A stretch of DNA of 64,000 nt from Pseudoxanthomonas suwonensis (lineage in GTDB: Bacteria > Pseudomonadota > Gammaproteobacteria > Xanthomonadales > Xanthomonadaceae). The stretch is taken from assembly GCF_010093235.1 (NCBI RefSeq), contig NZ_PDWP01000012.1, positions 42,166 through 106,165 on the forward strand, read 5' to 3'. A program made the translations under genes and the position numbers. The notes beneath the pieces were generated by a model. It made no database searches. It worked only from the letters and a program-made list of their open reading frames with translations, and was not told where the DNA came from. This document shows positions 50,745-59,542 of this stretch, piece by piece; the stretch's first letter is position 1, and every line of letters starts with the position of its first letter.

Positions 50745-51944
50745 ATGACGACCCAATTCACGCTGTCCGGGCGCGCCCGGGCCCTCACCAGCTCCGCGAT
50801 CCGCGAGATCCTCAAGGTCACCGAGCGTCCCGAAGTCATTTCCTTCGCTGGCGGCCTGCCGTCTCCGGCGACCTTCCCGGTCGAGCGCATGCGCGAAGCC
50901 ACCGAGAAGGTTCTGCGCGACGCCCCGCACGCGGCGCTGCAGTACGGCCCGACCGAGGGCTTCACCCCGCTGCGCGAATGGGTCGCCGAGCGCCTGAGCC
51001 GCAATGGCGCGAAGATCCCGGCCTCGCGCGTGCTGATCACCACCGGCTCGCAGCAGGGCCTGGACCTGCTGGGCAAGGTCCTGATCGACGAGGGCAGCAA
51101 GGTCCTGGTCGAAACCCCGAGCTACCTCGGTGCTCTGCAGGCCTTCTCGCTGTTCGCGCCGGAGTTCGCCTCCCTGCCCAGCGACGCCCAGGGCATCGTC
51201 ACCGACCGGATCACGCCGGCCGACATGGAAGGCGCGCGCTTCCTGTACTGCCTGCCGAACTTCCAGAACCCGACCGGCCGGCGCATGCCGCTGGAGCGCC
51301 GCAAGGCCCTGGTCGAGCTGGCCGCCAGGGCCGGCGTGCCGCTGGTCGAGGACGACCCGTACGGCGAGCTGTCCTACGGTGGCGAGGCGCTGCCGAGCTT
51401 GCTGTCGATGAACCCCGATGGCGTGATCTACATGGGCTCGTTCTCCAAGGTGCTGGCCCCGGGCCTGCGCCTGGGCTACGTGGTCGCGCCGGAGGAGATC
51501 CTCGGCAAGATGGTCCAGGCCAAGCAGGCCGCCGACCTGCACCCCCCGTCGTTCTCGCAGCGCATCGTGTACGAGGCGGTGCAGGACGGCTTCATCGACC
51601 GCCACATTCCGTCGATCCGCACCCTGTATGGCGCCCAGTGCGAGCACATGCTGGCCGCGCTGGAGCGCGAGTTCCCGAAGGAAGCGCGCTGGAACCGTCC
51701 GGAAGGCGGCATGTTCATCTGGGTCGAACTGCCGGAAGGCCTCGACACCAGCGCGCTGCTGGCCAAGGCGATCGAGCGCAACGTGGCCTTCGTGCCGGGC
51801 GCGCCGTTCTACGCCGTCGAGCCGCGCCGCAACACCCTGCGCCTGTCCTTCGTGACGGTTCCGGCGGAGAAGATCGACCACGGCATCAAGGTCCTGGGCG
51901 AGCTGCTCAAGGCCGAGATCGCCGCGCTTCCCGCGGCGGCCTGA
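50745..51944 (+). CDS. PLP-dependent aminotransferase (2-aminoadipate/aromatic type, fold I)
   Basis: A 399-residue class I/II aminotransferase: EVISFAGGLPSPATFPVERM (29-48), LQYGPTEGFTPLREWVAER, TTGSQQGLDLLGKVLIDEGSKVLVETPSYLGAL, NFQNPTGRRM, DDPYGELSYGG, and the PLP lysine in YMGSFSKVLAPGLRLGYVVAPEE. The substrate-binding Arg is in NTLRLSFVTV. Closest in style to LysN/ArAT-type 2-aminoadipate transaminases and to the catalytic half of MocR regulators, but without a DNA-binding domain. It might transaminate 4-hydroxyphenylpyruvate from the neighbouring TyrA; that is inference. Confidence 0.88.
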   Translation: MTTQFTLSGRARALTSSAIREILKVTERPEVISFAGGLPSPATFPVERMREATEKVLRDAPHAALQYGPTEGFTPLREWVAERLSRNGAKIPASRVLITTGSQQGLDLLGKVLIDEGSKVLVETPSYLGALQAFSLFAPEFASLPSDAQGIVTDRITPADMEGARFLYCLPNFQNPTGRRMPLERRKALVELAARAGVPLVEDDPYGELSYGGEALPSLLSMNPDGVIYMGSFSKVLAPGLRLGYVVAPEEILGKMVQAKQAADLHPPSFSQRIVYEAVQDGFIDRHIPSIRTLYGAQCEHMLAALEREFPKEARWNRPEGGMFIWVELPEGLDTSALLAKAIERNVAFVPGAPFYAVEPRRNTLRLSFVTVPAEKIDHGIKVLGELLKAEIAALPAAA

Positions 51945-51993
51945 TGCCCGTGGCACGCGCCCATCGCCGTCGCCTGGCCGCGGTGGTGGGCCC

Positions 51994-52704
51994 GTGAGCG
52001 CGCAGGTTATTGCCCGCATCGAGGCCGTGCTCACCGGCACGGCCTTGCCCTATACGCGGGCGGGCAGCCGTAGCGCCATCGCCAAGCAGCCACGCCAGGG
52101 ACCGGTCACGGTCGGTCCCGAAGGCCTGGAAGGCGACGAGCAGGGCGACCGCCGCGTGCACGGCGGGCCCGACAAGGCCATCCACCATTACGCCCGCGAC
52201 CACTATGCGGCCTGGGCCGCGGAGATCGGCGCGCATCCACTGCTTGGGCAGCCCGGCGCCTTCGGCGAGAACATCAGCACCACCGGCGTCACCGAAGCCG
52301 ACATCTGCCTCGGCGACCGCCTGCGCCTCGGTACGGCCGTGGTCGAGATGGCCCAGGGCCGGCAGCCGTGCTGGAAGCTCTCCGACCGCTTCGGCGTGCC
52401 CGACATGGCCCGCCGCGTGCAGGACAGCGGTCGCAGTGGCTGGTACTACCGGGTCATCGAAACGGGCCAGGTGCAGGCCGGCGACGACCTCGTGCTGCTC
52501 GAACGCCCGCATGCGGACTGGCCGCTGCCGCGGCTGATGGACCTGCTTTACCGCCGCACCCTGGACCAGGACGAACTGCGTGCGGCGCTGACGCTGCCGC
52601 TCGTGCCCTCGTGGCAGCGCACCTTCGAGCGCCGCCTGGAACAGGGCCAGACCGAAAGCTGGGAATCCCGGCTCCAGGGCCCGCAGGCCTCGACCGGCGC
52701 GTAG
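51994..52704 (+). CDS. MOSC domain protein (YiiM-like)
   Basis: A 236-residue cytoplasmic protein starting at GTG 51994: KQPRQGPVTVGPEGLEGDEQGDRRVHGGPDKAIHHYARDHYAAW, then PGAFGENISTTGVTEADICLGDRLRLGTAVVEMAQGRQPCWKL. Cys in QGRQPCWKLSDRFG is the conserved MOSC cysteine thought to bind the molybdenum cofactor or hold sulfur. The C-terminal 3-alpha domain RPHADWPLPRLMDLLYRRTLDQDELRAAL is typical of YiiM, which reduces N-hydroxylated compounds. The gene ends just before the repeat region. Confidence 0.9.
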   Translation: MSAQVIARIEAVLTGTALPYTRAGSRSAIAKQPRQGPVTVGPEGLEGDEQGDRRVHGGPDKAIHHYARDHYAAWAAEIGAHPLLGQPGAFGENISTTGVTEADICLGDRLRLGTAVVEMAQGRQPCWKLSDRFGVPDMARRVQDSGRSGWYYRVIETGQVQAGDDLVLLERPHADWPLPRLMDLLYRRTLDQDELRAALTLPLVPSWQRTFERRLEQGQTESWESRLQGPQASTGA

Positions 52705-52898
52705 CCCGGACAATCAAAGCGCACCGCGCCGCTGCAGCCTGTGTAGCCCGGGTAAGCGAAGCGCACCCGGGGTCCGCTCTCGCTGCGGAACAATGGGTAG
52801 GGGAGAGGATTGGCGAGCCGATACGGCGGCTGATCGCGGTGGTGCCTGTTCGCCGGCCCCGGATGCGGCCTTTGGCCTTTCCGGGCTACGGCCAGGTA

Positions 52899-53019
52899 TT
52901 ACTCCCGCGCCAGCGCCTTTCCCACCTTGCTGCCCGTCGGGCGGCCCAGCAGCGCGGCCAGCCAGCGCCCCGTCTCCGCCAGCGCCTCCAGATCCACGCC
53001 GGTTTCCAGCCCCATGCCA
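52899..53019 (-). pseudogene. Partial copy of the mvaB 3' end (copy A)
   Basis: Encodes in frame the end of HMG-CoA lyase, from MGLETGVDLEAL to GSKVGKALARE and the stop TAA at 52899-52901. Upstream of it the sequence turns into REP-like DNA, so there is no start or catalytic part. It is the product of the tandem duplication. Confidence 0.88.
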
Positions 53020-53186
53020 CGCGGCCTGCGTAGCCCGGGTAAGCGAAGCGCACCCGGGGTCCCGCTCTCGCTGCGGAACAATGGGTAGGGGAGAGGATTG
53101 GCAAGCCGATACGGCGACTGATCGCGGTGGTGCCTGTTCGCCGGCCCCGGATGCGGCCTTCGGCCTTATCCGGGCTACGGCCAGTA

Positions 53187-53305
53187 TTACTCCCGCCAGC
53201 GCCTTTCCCACCTTGCTGCCCGTCGGGCGGCCCAGCAGCGCGGCCAGCCAGCGCCCCGTCTCCGCCAGCGCCTCCAGATCCACGCCGGTCTCCAGCCCCA
53301 TGCCA
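53187..53305 (-). pseudogene. Partial copy of the mvaB 3' end (copy B, frameshifted)
   Basis: Second partial copy of the lyase 3' end. Compared with the true gene it lacks two bases in the CTCCCGCGCC segment near the stop and one base just beyond it. The stop at 53187-53189 is thus out of frame with the conserved codons. Confidence 0.88.
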
Positions 53306-53477
53306 CGCGGCCTGCGTAGCCCGGGTAAGCGAAGCGCACCCGGGGTCCCGCTCTCGCTGCGGAACAATGGGTAGGGGAGAGGATTGGCGAGCCGATACGG
53401 CGGCTGATCGCGGTGGTGGCTGTTCGCCGGCCCGCCCCGGATGCGGCCTTCGGCCTTATCCGGGCTACGGCCAGGTA

Positions 53478-54371
53478 TTACTCCCGCGCCAGCGCCTTTC
53501 CCACCTTGCTGCCCGTCGGGCGGCCCAGCAGCGCGGCCAGCCAGCGCCCCGTCTCCGCCAGCGCCTCCAGATCCACTCCGGTTTCCAGCCCCATGCCATG
53601 CAGCATGTACACCAGGTCCTCGGTGGACACGTTGCCACTGGCGCCACGCGCATAGGGACAGCCACCGGTGCCGGCGACCGCGGCATCGGCCACGCGCACG
53701 CCGGCTTCCACGCAGGCGGCGATATTGGCCAGGGCCTGGCCCCAGGTGTCATGGAAATGTACTGCCAGCGCCTGCATCGGTACCTCGGCGGCCACCGCCA
53801 GCAGCATTTCCTTCGCCTTGCGCGGGGTGCCTACGCCGATGGTGTCGCCCAGCGAGATCTCGTAGCAGCCCAGCGCGTGCAGGCGCCGGGCCACGCGGAC
53901 CACGTCGGCCAGCGGCACCTCGCCCTGGTAGGGGCAGCCGAGCACGGTGGAGACATAGCCGCGCACGCGCACGCCGTCGGCGCGGGCACGCTTGAGCACC
54001 GGCATGAAGCGCTCGATCGACTCGTCGATCGAGGCGTTGATGTTCCTGCGGTTGAAGGCTTCCGAGGCGGCGGTGAACACCGCCACGTCGTCCGCGCCCG
54101 CGGCGCGCGCGCGTTCATAGCCCTGCAGGTTGGGCACCAGCACCGGGTAGGCGATTCCGGGTCGACGCTGGATCCCGGCCATCACCTCGGCCGCGTCGGC
54201 CAGCTGCGGCACCCACTTCGGGCTGACGAAGCTGGTGGCCTCGACGCTGCGCAGGCCGGTGGCCGAGAGCCGGTCCACCAGTGCGATCTTGTCCGCGGTG
54301 GCGACCATCGCGGACTCGTTCTGCAGTCCGTCGCGCGGGGCCACCTCGACGATGCGCACGAAGTCGCTCAT
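53478..54371 (-). CDS. mvaB: Hydroxymethylglutaryl-CoA lyase
   Basis: Splits HMG-CoA into acetoacetate and acetyl-CoA, the last step of leucine breakdown. It has 297 residues. TIM-barrel motifs: EVAPRDGLQNE with Arg13 and Asp14, SFVSPKWVPQ, HFHDTWGQALAN with metal ligands His205 and His207, and the signature GTGGCPYARGASGNVSTEDL with catalytic Cys238 and Asn247. The ATG overlaps the mccA stop (ATGA). Its last 40 codons are repeated twice downstream. Also known as liuE in leucine/isovalerate clusters. Confidence 0.96.
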   Translation of the reverse strand: MSDFVRIVEVAPRDGLQNESAMVATADKIALVDRLSATGLRSVEATSFVSPKWVPQLADAAEVMAGIQRRPGIAYPVLVPNLQGYERARAAGADDVAVFTAASEAFNRRNINASIDESIERFMPVLKRARADGVRVRGYVSTVLGCPYQGEVPLADVVRVARRLHALGCYEISLGDTIGVGTPRKAKEMLLAVAAEVPMQALAVHFHDTWGQALANIAACVEAGVRVADAAVAGTGGCPYARGASGNVSTEDLVYMLHGMGLETGVDLEALAETGRWLAALLGRPTGSKVGKALARE

Positions 54372-56389
54372 GCGGCCCCCGCGTCATCGACCACGGCAAG
54401 CACCGCTTCGGCCTCGACGAAGTCGCCGGCCGCCGCGCGCAGCGCGGACACGATGCCGGCGCGCGGCGCCTTGACCGACAGCTCCATCTTCATCGCCTCC
54501 ATCACCAGCAGTTCGGTGCCGGCCTCGACCTGCTGGCCATGTCCCACCCGCACGACTACCACGCGCCCGGGCATGGGCGCGCGAACCTGGCCGTCGCCGC
54601 CGCCTTCGTCGGCACCGGCGCGCTCGCTGGCCAGGCGCTGCAGCTGCAGGCGGCGGTGGCCGTCGTGCAGTTCCAGGGTGTCGCCATCGAAGCGGGCGCG
54701 TGCGCGACGGCCCGCTCCGTCCAGCAGCAGTTCCAGCCTCCCGTCGTGCATGCGTGCGCCGCTGATGGCGTGCTGCTGGCCATCGACGGTCAGCCGCCAG
54801 TCGCCGCCATGGCCGCGTGCCAGTACCTCGTGCACGGCCTCGCCGCAGCGCAGGCGCAGGTGGCGCGCCGCGCGGCCATGCATGCGCCAGCCATCGGCCA
54901 GCGCCCAGGGCGAGTGCGGATCGTTGCTGGCAGCCGCCTGCGCTGCCTCGGCCTGCTGCGCACGCAGCAGGAAAGCGGCGGCGGCGATGGCGAGGTCGGC
55001 ATGGGTCGCGGCTGCGTCGCCATGCAGGAACTCGTCCAGGTGCCGGTCCAGGTAGCCGGTGTCGATCCGGCCCTCGACCACCGCCGGATGCCGTGCCAGC
55101 GCCTCGAGGAAGCCGATATTGGTCTTCAGCCCCGCGACATGGCATTCGGCCAGCGCCGCGCGCAGCGTGGCCAGCGCGCTGGGGCGGTCGACGTCGTGGA
55201 CGATCAGCTTGGCGATCATCGGGTCGTAGAACACGCTCACCGCATCGCCCTGTTCGACGCCGGCGTCGATCCGCACGTTTTCCGAAGGCGAGGGCAGGGC
55301 GAGCGTGCGCAGCGTGCCCGAGGCCGGCAGGAAGCCCGAATCCGGATCCTCCGCATACAGCCGTACTTCGATCGCATGGCCCTGCTGCGGGATCTGCGCC
55401 TGCGCGGGCGGCAGCGGCTCGCCCGCCGCGACCCGCAGCTGCCACTCGACCAGGTCCAGCCCGGTGACCATCTCGGTGACCGGATGCTCGACCTGGAGCC
55501 GGGTGTTGATCTCCATGAAATAGAAGTTGCCGTCGGGATCGACGATGAATTCCACGGTGCCGGCGTTGACGTAGCCGATCGCGCGCGCCGCGGCGACCGC
55601 GGCCTCGCCCATGGCCGCGCGCAGCCGTGGCGTCAGGAACGGAGACGGCGATTCCTCCAGCACCTTCTGGTAGCGGCGCTGGGCCGAGCACTCGCGCTCG
55701 TTGAGGTGGATCACCTGGCCGTGGGTGTCGGCGAACACCTGGATCTCGATATGGCGCGGCGAGCGCACGTAACGCTCCAGCAGCACGCGGTCGCGTCCGA
55801 AGGCATTGCGCGCCTCGCGCTGGCAGCTTTCCAGCGCGGCGGCGAAGTCCTCGGCGCGATGCACCACGCGCATGCCCTTGCCACCGCCGCCGTGCGCGGC
55901 CTTGACCATCAGCGGGAAGCCGGTGCGTTGCGCCTCGGCGGACAGCGTTTCCGGCGACTGGTCCTCGCCGTTGTAGCCGGGCACGACCGGCACGCCCGCG
56001 GCGGCCATCAGCTGCTTGGCGCCGGCCTTGCTGCCCATGCGCTGCATGGCCGAAGCCGGCGGACCGATGAACACCAGGTCCGCCGCAGCCACCGTCTCGG
56101 CGAAGCCGGCGTTTTCGGACAGGAAGCCGTAGCCGGGATGGATGGCCTGGGCGCCCGAGCGTAGCGCGGCCTCAATCACCGCCTCGCCGCGCAGGTAGCT
56201 CTCGTTCGGGGCGGCGGCACCAATGCAGACGGCATGGTCGGCCAGGCGCACGTGCAGGGCGCCGGCATCGGCCTCCGAGTACACCGCGACGGTCTCGATG
56301 CCCAGCCTGCGGCAGGTGCGGATAACGCGGCAGGCGATCTCGCCGCGGTTGGCGATCAGGACGCGCTGGAACATCGGGCTTGCGGGCAT
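54368..56389 (-). CDS. mccA: Methylcrotonyl-CoA carboxylase, biotin-containing alpha subunit
   Basis: A 673-residue biotin carboxylase plus biotin carrier, which with the MccB subunit carboxylates 3-methylcrotonyl-CoA. Biotin carboxylase domain: MFQRVLIANRGEIACRVIRTCRRLGI, HPGYGFLSENAGFAE, the ATP-grasp loop VKAAHGGGGKGMRVV, and FMEINTRLQVEHPVTEMVTG. The C-terminal carrier domain has the biotinyl-lysine Lys634 in MEAMKMEL. The start is ATG 56389 or 56374. Assignment to methylcrotonyl- rather than acetyl- or propionyl-CoA comes from the neighbouring mvaB, enoyl hydratase and the separate carboxyltransferase at 62032-63639. Confidence 0.93.
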   Translation of the reverse strand: MPASPMFQRVLIANRGEIACRVIRTCRRLGIETVAVYSEADAGALHVRLADHAVCIGAAAPNESYLRGEAVIEAALRSGAQAIHPGYGFLSENAGFAETVAAADLVFIGPPASAMQRMGSKAGAKQLMAAAGVPVVPGYNGEDQSPETLSAEAQRTGFPLMVKAAHGGGGKGMRVVHRAEDFAAALESCQREARNAFGRDRVLLERYVRSPRHIEIQVFADTHGQVIHLNERECSAQRRYQKVLEESPSPFLTPRLRAAMGEAAVAAARAIGYVNAGTVEFIVDPDGNFYFMEINTRLQVEHPVTEMVTGLDLVEWQLRVAAGEPLPPAQAQIPQQGHAIEVRLYAEDPDSGFLPASGTLRTLALPSPSENVRIDAGVEQGDAVSVFYDPMIAKLIVHDVDRPSALATLRAALAECHVAGLKTNIGFLEALARHPAVVEGRIDTGYLDRHLDEFLHGDAAATHADLAIAAAAFLLRAQQAEAAQAAASNDPHSPWALADGWRMHGRAARHLRLRCGEAVHEVLARGHGGDWRLTVDGQQHAISGARMHDGRLELLLDGAGRRARARFDGDTLELHDGHRRLQLQRLASERAGADEGGGDGQVRAPMPGRVVVVRVGHGQQVEAGTELLVMEAMKMELSVKAPRAGIVSALRAAAGDFVEAEAVLAVVDDAGAA

Positions 56390-56481
56390 GTCTGGTCCAG
56401 GTGGGAACCGCGACGCGGTGCGCGCGGTTGGAACACGGTCACTCCGCGAAGCCGGCGCCACGGGCGGCCGGCGCGCGGAAC

Positions 56482-57273
56482 TCAATCCTTGCTGTCGATC
56501 CAGGCCGGTGCGCGCTTGCCGAGGAACGCGGCCAGGCCTTCCTGGCCCTCGGGCGAAACCCGCAGCGCGGCAATCAGCGCGGCGTTGTCGGCATCCAGCG
56601 CCTCGGCCGGGCCACCGGCCATCACCCGGCGCACCAGCTGCTTGGCCGAGGCCGCGGCGACCGGGCCGGCCTTGAGCAGCAGGTCCAGCTGCGCCTGCAC
56701 GGCGGCATCAAGCTCTTCCTCGGGCACGACCGCATGCAGCAGGCCCATGTGCAGTGCGGCTTCCGCGTCGAAATGCCCGGCGGTGGCAAACCAGCGCCGC
56801 GCCTGGCGCGGGCCGATGGCGGCGACCACGTAGGGCGAGATCCCCGCCGGCAGCAGGCCCAGGCGGCTTTCGGTCAGGCCGAAGCGCGCCCTGGGGGTGC
56901 CAATGGCGATATCGCAGCAGGCCACCAGGCCGACGCCACCACCGAACGCCGGGCCGTGCACGCGGGCCGGGGTGGGGCGGGGCAGTTCGTCCAGGGTACG
57001 CATCAGGCGGGCAAGGGCCAGGGCGTCTTCGCGGTTCTCCTGCTCGCTGGCGGCGGCCATGCCGCGCATCCAGTTCAGGTCCGCGCCCGCCGAGAACGAG
57101 GCGCCTTCGCCCTCCAGCACCACCAGGCGCACGGCCGGGTCGGCGCCAGCGCGCTCCAGCGCGGCCGTCAGCGCCGCGATCAGCCCGGCATCGAAGGCGT
57201 TGTGCAGGTGGGGCCGGTTCAGGCGCAGGCGCAGCACGGGGCCGGCCGGTTGGATCAGCAGCGGTTCGGCCAT
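56482..57273 (-). CDS. liuC: Enoyl-CoA hydratase, probable 3-methylglutaconyl-CoA hydratase
   Basis: A 263-residue crotonase-fold enzyme. Oxyanion-hole segments are GASFSAGADLNWMRG (57-71) and VHGPAFGGGVGLVACCDIAIGT (104-125). The catalytic Glu is in FGLTESRLGLLPAGISPYVV, with the extra glycines and proline found in methylglutaconyl-CoA hydratases. It is 92 bp upstream of mccA on the same strand and completes the hydration of 3-methylglutaconyl-CoA to HMG-CoA. The substrate is inferred from its neighbours. Confidence 0.9.
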   Translation of the reverse strand: MAEPLLIQPAGPVLRLRLNRPHLHNAFDAGLIAALTAALERAGADPAVRLVVLEGEGASFSAGADLNWMRGMAAASEQENREDALALARLMRTLDELPRPTPARVHGPAFGGGVGLVACCDIAIGTPRARFGLTESRLGLLPAGISPYVVAAIGPRQARRWFATAGHFDAEAALHMGLLHAVVPEEELDAAVQAQLDLLLKAGPVAAASAKQLVRRVMAGGPAEALDADNAALIAALRVSPEGQEGLAAFLGKRAPAWIDSKD

Positions 57274-57384
57274 GATGGCTCCGGGGGAAAACCGTTTCGG
57301 ATGATAACGGTCAGCCCGGGCGGGGCCATGACGCAGCGCGGCGTACCGGCCCGCGGGAAACCTTCACCTGCCGCTGATGGGCTA

Positions 57385-57407
57385 CAATTGAGAACAATTC
57401 TTGATTG
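57385..57407. promoter_or_regulatory. Fur-box-like dyad upstream of feoA
   Basis: CAATTGAGAACAATTCTTGATTG is an imperfect dyad, here given by positions: 16 of 23 bases are symmetric around AGAA-CAA-TTCT. It ends 12 bp before the feoA GTG. Fur commonly represses feo in proteobacteria; a match to the local Fur consensus is not proven. Confidence 0.5.
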
Positions 57408-57419
57408 TCTGGAGCCATC

Positions 57420-57674
57420 GTGCTGCTGTCAGATCTGCCGCTGCGCACCCCGGTCGCAGTCACCTCGGTCGAGGATCGCCACCCGAACGACGCCATTGCC
57501 CGCCGCCTGCGCGAACTTGGCTTCGTGGCCGGCGAGCCGGTGCAGGTGGTCGCGCGCGGTCCGGTGGGCGGGGAGCCGCTGCTGGTGCAGGTCGGCTATA
57601 CCCGGTTCGCCCTGCGCCGCGAGGAAGCCGCGCGGGTCCGGGTGGAGGTCTCGGCGGGCGCGGAGGCGGCATGA
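57420..57674 (+). CDS. feoA: Ferrous iron transport protein FeoA
   Basis: An 84-residue SH3-like cytosolic protein that assists FeoB: LSDLPLRTPVAVTSVEDRHPNDAIARRLRELGFVAGEPVQVVARGPVGGEPLLVQVGYTRFALRREEAARV in the native order (positions 3-73). The start is GTG at 57420 with GGAG six bases upstream; an upstream TTG lies inside the Fur-like dyad. Its last codon overlaps the feoB start (ATGA). Confidence 0.9.
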   Translation: MLLSDLPLRTPVAVTSVEDRHPNDAIARRLRELGFVAGEPVQVVARGPVGGEPLLVQVGYTRFALRREEAARVRVEVSAGAEAA

Positions 57675-59530
57675 GCGTCCAGGAAGCGAGCCTGCGCCTG
57701 GCGCTGCTGGGCAATCCCAACTGCGGCAAAACGGCACTGTTCAACCAGCTCACCGGCAGCCGGCAGAAGGTGGCCAACTACGCCGGCGTGACCGTCGAGC
57801 GCAAGGAAGGCCGCCTGGTCACCCCGTCCGGGCGCAGCTACGCGGTGCTGGACCTGCCCGGCGCCTACAGCCTCAACCCGGCCAGCCTGGACGAGGCGAT
57901 CACCCGCGACCTGTGCCGCGGTTTCTACCCGGGCGAGCCGGCGCCGGACATGCTGGTGTGCGTGGTCGACGCCACCAACCTGCGTCTGCACCTGCGTTTC
58001 GTGCTCGAGGTGCGGCAGATGGGCCGGCCGATGGTGGTGGCGCTGAACATGAGCGATGCGGCCCAGCGCCGCGGCGTCGTGATCGACCGCGAGGCGCTGG
58101 AGCGCGAGCTGGGCGTGCCGGTGGTCGAGACCGTGGCCGTGCGCCGCAACGGCGCGCGCGAGCTGCTCGAGCTGATCGACCGCACTGCCGCCCATCCGCA
58201 ACCTCCGGCGGCGCAGCTGGCCGAGGACGCCGACCTGCACGCCGAGACCCGGCGCCTGCTGGCGGCGACCGTGTCGATGCCGGAGCGCACCGCGAAGATC
58301 GACGATGCCCTGGACCGCTGGCTGCTGCATCCGGTCTTCGGCCTGCTGACCCTGGCCGTGGTGATGTTCCTGATCTTCCAGGCGGTGTACGCCTGGGCCA
58401 CGCCGGTGATGGACCTGATCGACGCCGGCGCCGGTGCGCTGGGCGAGTGGGTCGGCGCGCGCATGAGCGAGGGACCGCTGGCCAGCCTGGTGGTGGACGG
58501 CATCATCGCCGGCCTCGGCGGGGTGATCGTGTTCCTGCCGCAGATCCTGGTGCTGTTCGCCTTCATCCTGGCCCTGGAGGAGTCCGGCTACCTGCCGCGC
58601 GCGGCCTTCCTGCTGGACCGGATGATGGCCGGCGCCGGCCTGTCCGGGCGTTCCTTCATCCCGCTGCTGTCGTCCTTCGCCTGCGCCATCCCCGGGATCA
58701 TGGCCACCCGCAGCATCCAGGATCCGCGCGACCGCCTCACCACGATCCTGGTCGCGCCGTTGATGACCTGTTCGGCGCGGCTGCCCGTGTACGCCCTGCT
58801 GATCGGTGCGTTCATTCCGTCGCGCGAGGTCTGGGGCGGGTTCAACCTGCAGGGCCTGGTGCTGTTCGGCCTGTACATCGCCGGCATCCTCAGCGCGCTG
58901 GCGGTGTCGTTCGTGATGAAGAAGTGGCGTCGCGACAAGGGCGAGCATCCGCTGCTGCTGGAGCTGCCGTCCTACCGCCTGCCCAACCCGCGCGACCTGG
59001 CCATCGGCCTGTGGGAGCGCGCGGTGATCTTCCTCAAGCGCGTGGGCGGCATCATCTTCGCCCTGACCGTGCTGCTGTGGGTGCTGCTGAACTTCCCGGC
59101 GGCCCCGGTCGACGCGACCATGCCGGCGATCGACTACAGCCTGGCCGGCCGCATCGGCCATGCGCTGTCGGTGGTGTTCGCGCCGCTGGGCTTCAACTGG
59201 CAGATCTGCATCGCCCTGATCCCGGGCCTGGCCGCGCGCGAGGTGGCGGTGTCCTCGCTGGCCACGGTGTATGCGCTGTCGGCGGCCGACGACGAGGCCG
59301 CGGCGCAGGCGCTGACCCCGCTGATCTCCGACGGCTGGTCGCTGGCCACGGGCCTGGCCCTGCTGGTGTGGTTCATCTACGCGCCGCAGTGCATCGCGAC
59401 CTGGGCGGCGATCAAGCGCGAGACCGGCTCGTGGAAGACCATGGCCATCGCGGCCGGCTACCTGTTCGCCCTGGCCTACCTGGCCTCGATGCTGACCTAC
59501 CAGGTCGCCATCCGCCTGGGCGCGGGCTGA
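57671..59530 (+). CDS. feoB: Ferrous iron transporter FeoB
   Basis: A 619-residue inner-membrane Fe(II) transporter. N-terminal G domain: G1 GNPNCGKT (14-21), G2 NYAGVTVERKEG, G3 DLPGAYSL, G4 LNMSD. Two Gate domains and about ten membrane helices follow: LPQILVLFAFILALEESGYLPRAAFLLDRMM and CAIPGIMATRSIQDPRDRLTT, ending near LAYLASMLTYQVAIRLG. It is translationally coupled to feoA. It lies on the opposite strand to the surrounding leucine-catabolism genes. Confidence 0.97.
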   Translation: MSVQEASLRLALLGNPNCGKTALFNQLTGSRQKVANYAGVTVERKEGRLVTPSGRSYAVLDLPGAYSLNPASLDEAITRDLCRGFYPGEPAPDMLVCVVDATNLRLHLRFVLEVRQMGRPMVVALNMSDAAQRRGVVIDREALERELGVPVVETVAVRRNGARELLELIDRTAAHPQPPAAQLAEDADLHAETRRLLAATVSMPERTAKIDDALDRWLLHPVFGLLTLAVVMFLIFQAVYAWATPVMDLIDAGAGALGEWVGARMSEGPLASLVVDGIIAGLGGVIVFLPQILVLFAFILALEESGYLPRAAFLLDRMMAGAGLSGRSFIPLLSSFACAIPGIMATRSIQDPRDRLTTILVAPLMTCSARLPVYALLIGAFIPSREVWGGFNLQGLVLFGLYIAGILSALAVSFVMKKWRRDKGEHPLLLELPSYRLPNPRDLAIGLWERAVIFLKRVGGIIFALTVLLWVLLNFPAAPVDATMPAIDYSLAGRIGHALSVVFAPLGFNWQICIALIPGLAAREVAVSSLATVYALSAADDEAAAQALTPLISDGWSLATGLALLVWFIYAPQCIATWAAIKRETGSWKTMAIAAGYLFALAYLASMLTYQVAIRLGAG

Positions 59531-59542
59531 GGAGGACGCACG

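Larger units (their letters stand above)
52702..53477. other. 776-bp region of palindromic repeats and partial gene copies
   Basis: No complete gene lies here. A degenerate half-element TAGCCCGGACAATC starts at 52702, then the tandem units described next begin. Each unit carries two inverted modules, TAGCCCGGGTAAGCGAAGCG and the opposite-facing GGCCTTATCCGGGCTA, which resemble REP-type elements of gammaproteobacteria. Between them is a unique filler of about 90 bp. Confidence 0.8.
52744..53598. repeat. Three tandem copies of a ~286-bp unit spanning the mvaB 3' end
   Basis: Units begin with TAGCCCGGGTAAG at 52744, 53031 and 53317, so the periods are 287 and 286 bp. Each unit has a REP-like palindromic part followed by about 120 bp equal to the last 40 codons of the HMG-CoA lyase gene. 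The third unit contains the real 3' end of mvaB (53478-53598). Copies are almost identical except for a few substitutions and small deletions, for example two bases lost after 53190, so the duplication is recent or kept alike by recombination. Confidence 0.92.

Noticed and set aside
52899..53081. A 60-codon frame that looks like a small HMG-CoA lyase
   Set aside because: It is only the duplicated 3' end of mvaB plus translated REP-like DNA, without catalytic residues.
52744..53598. CRISPR array
   Set aside because: The repeated units are about 286 bp and contiguous without variable spacers, and no cas gene is present.
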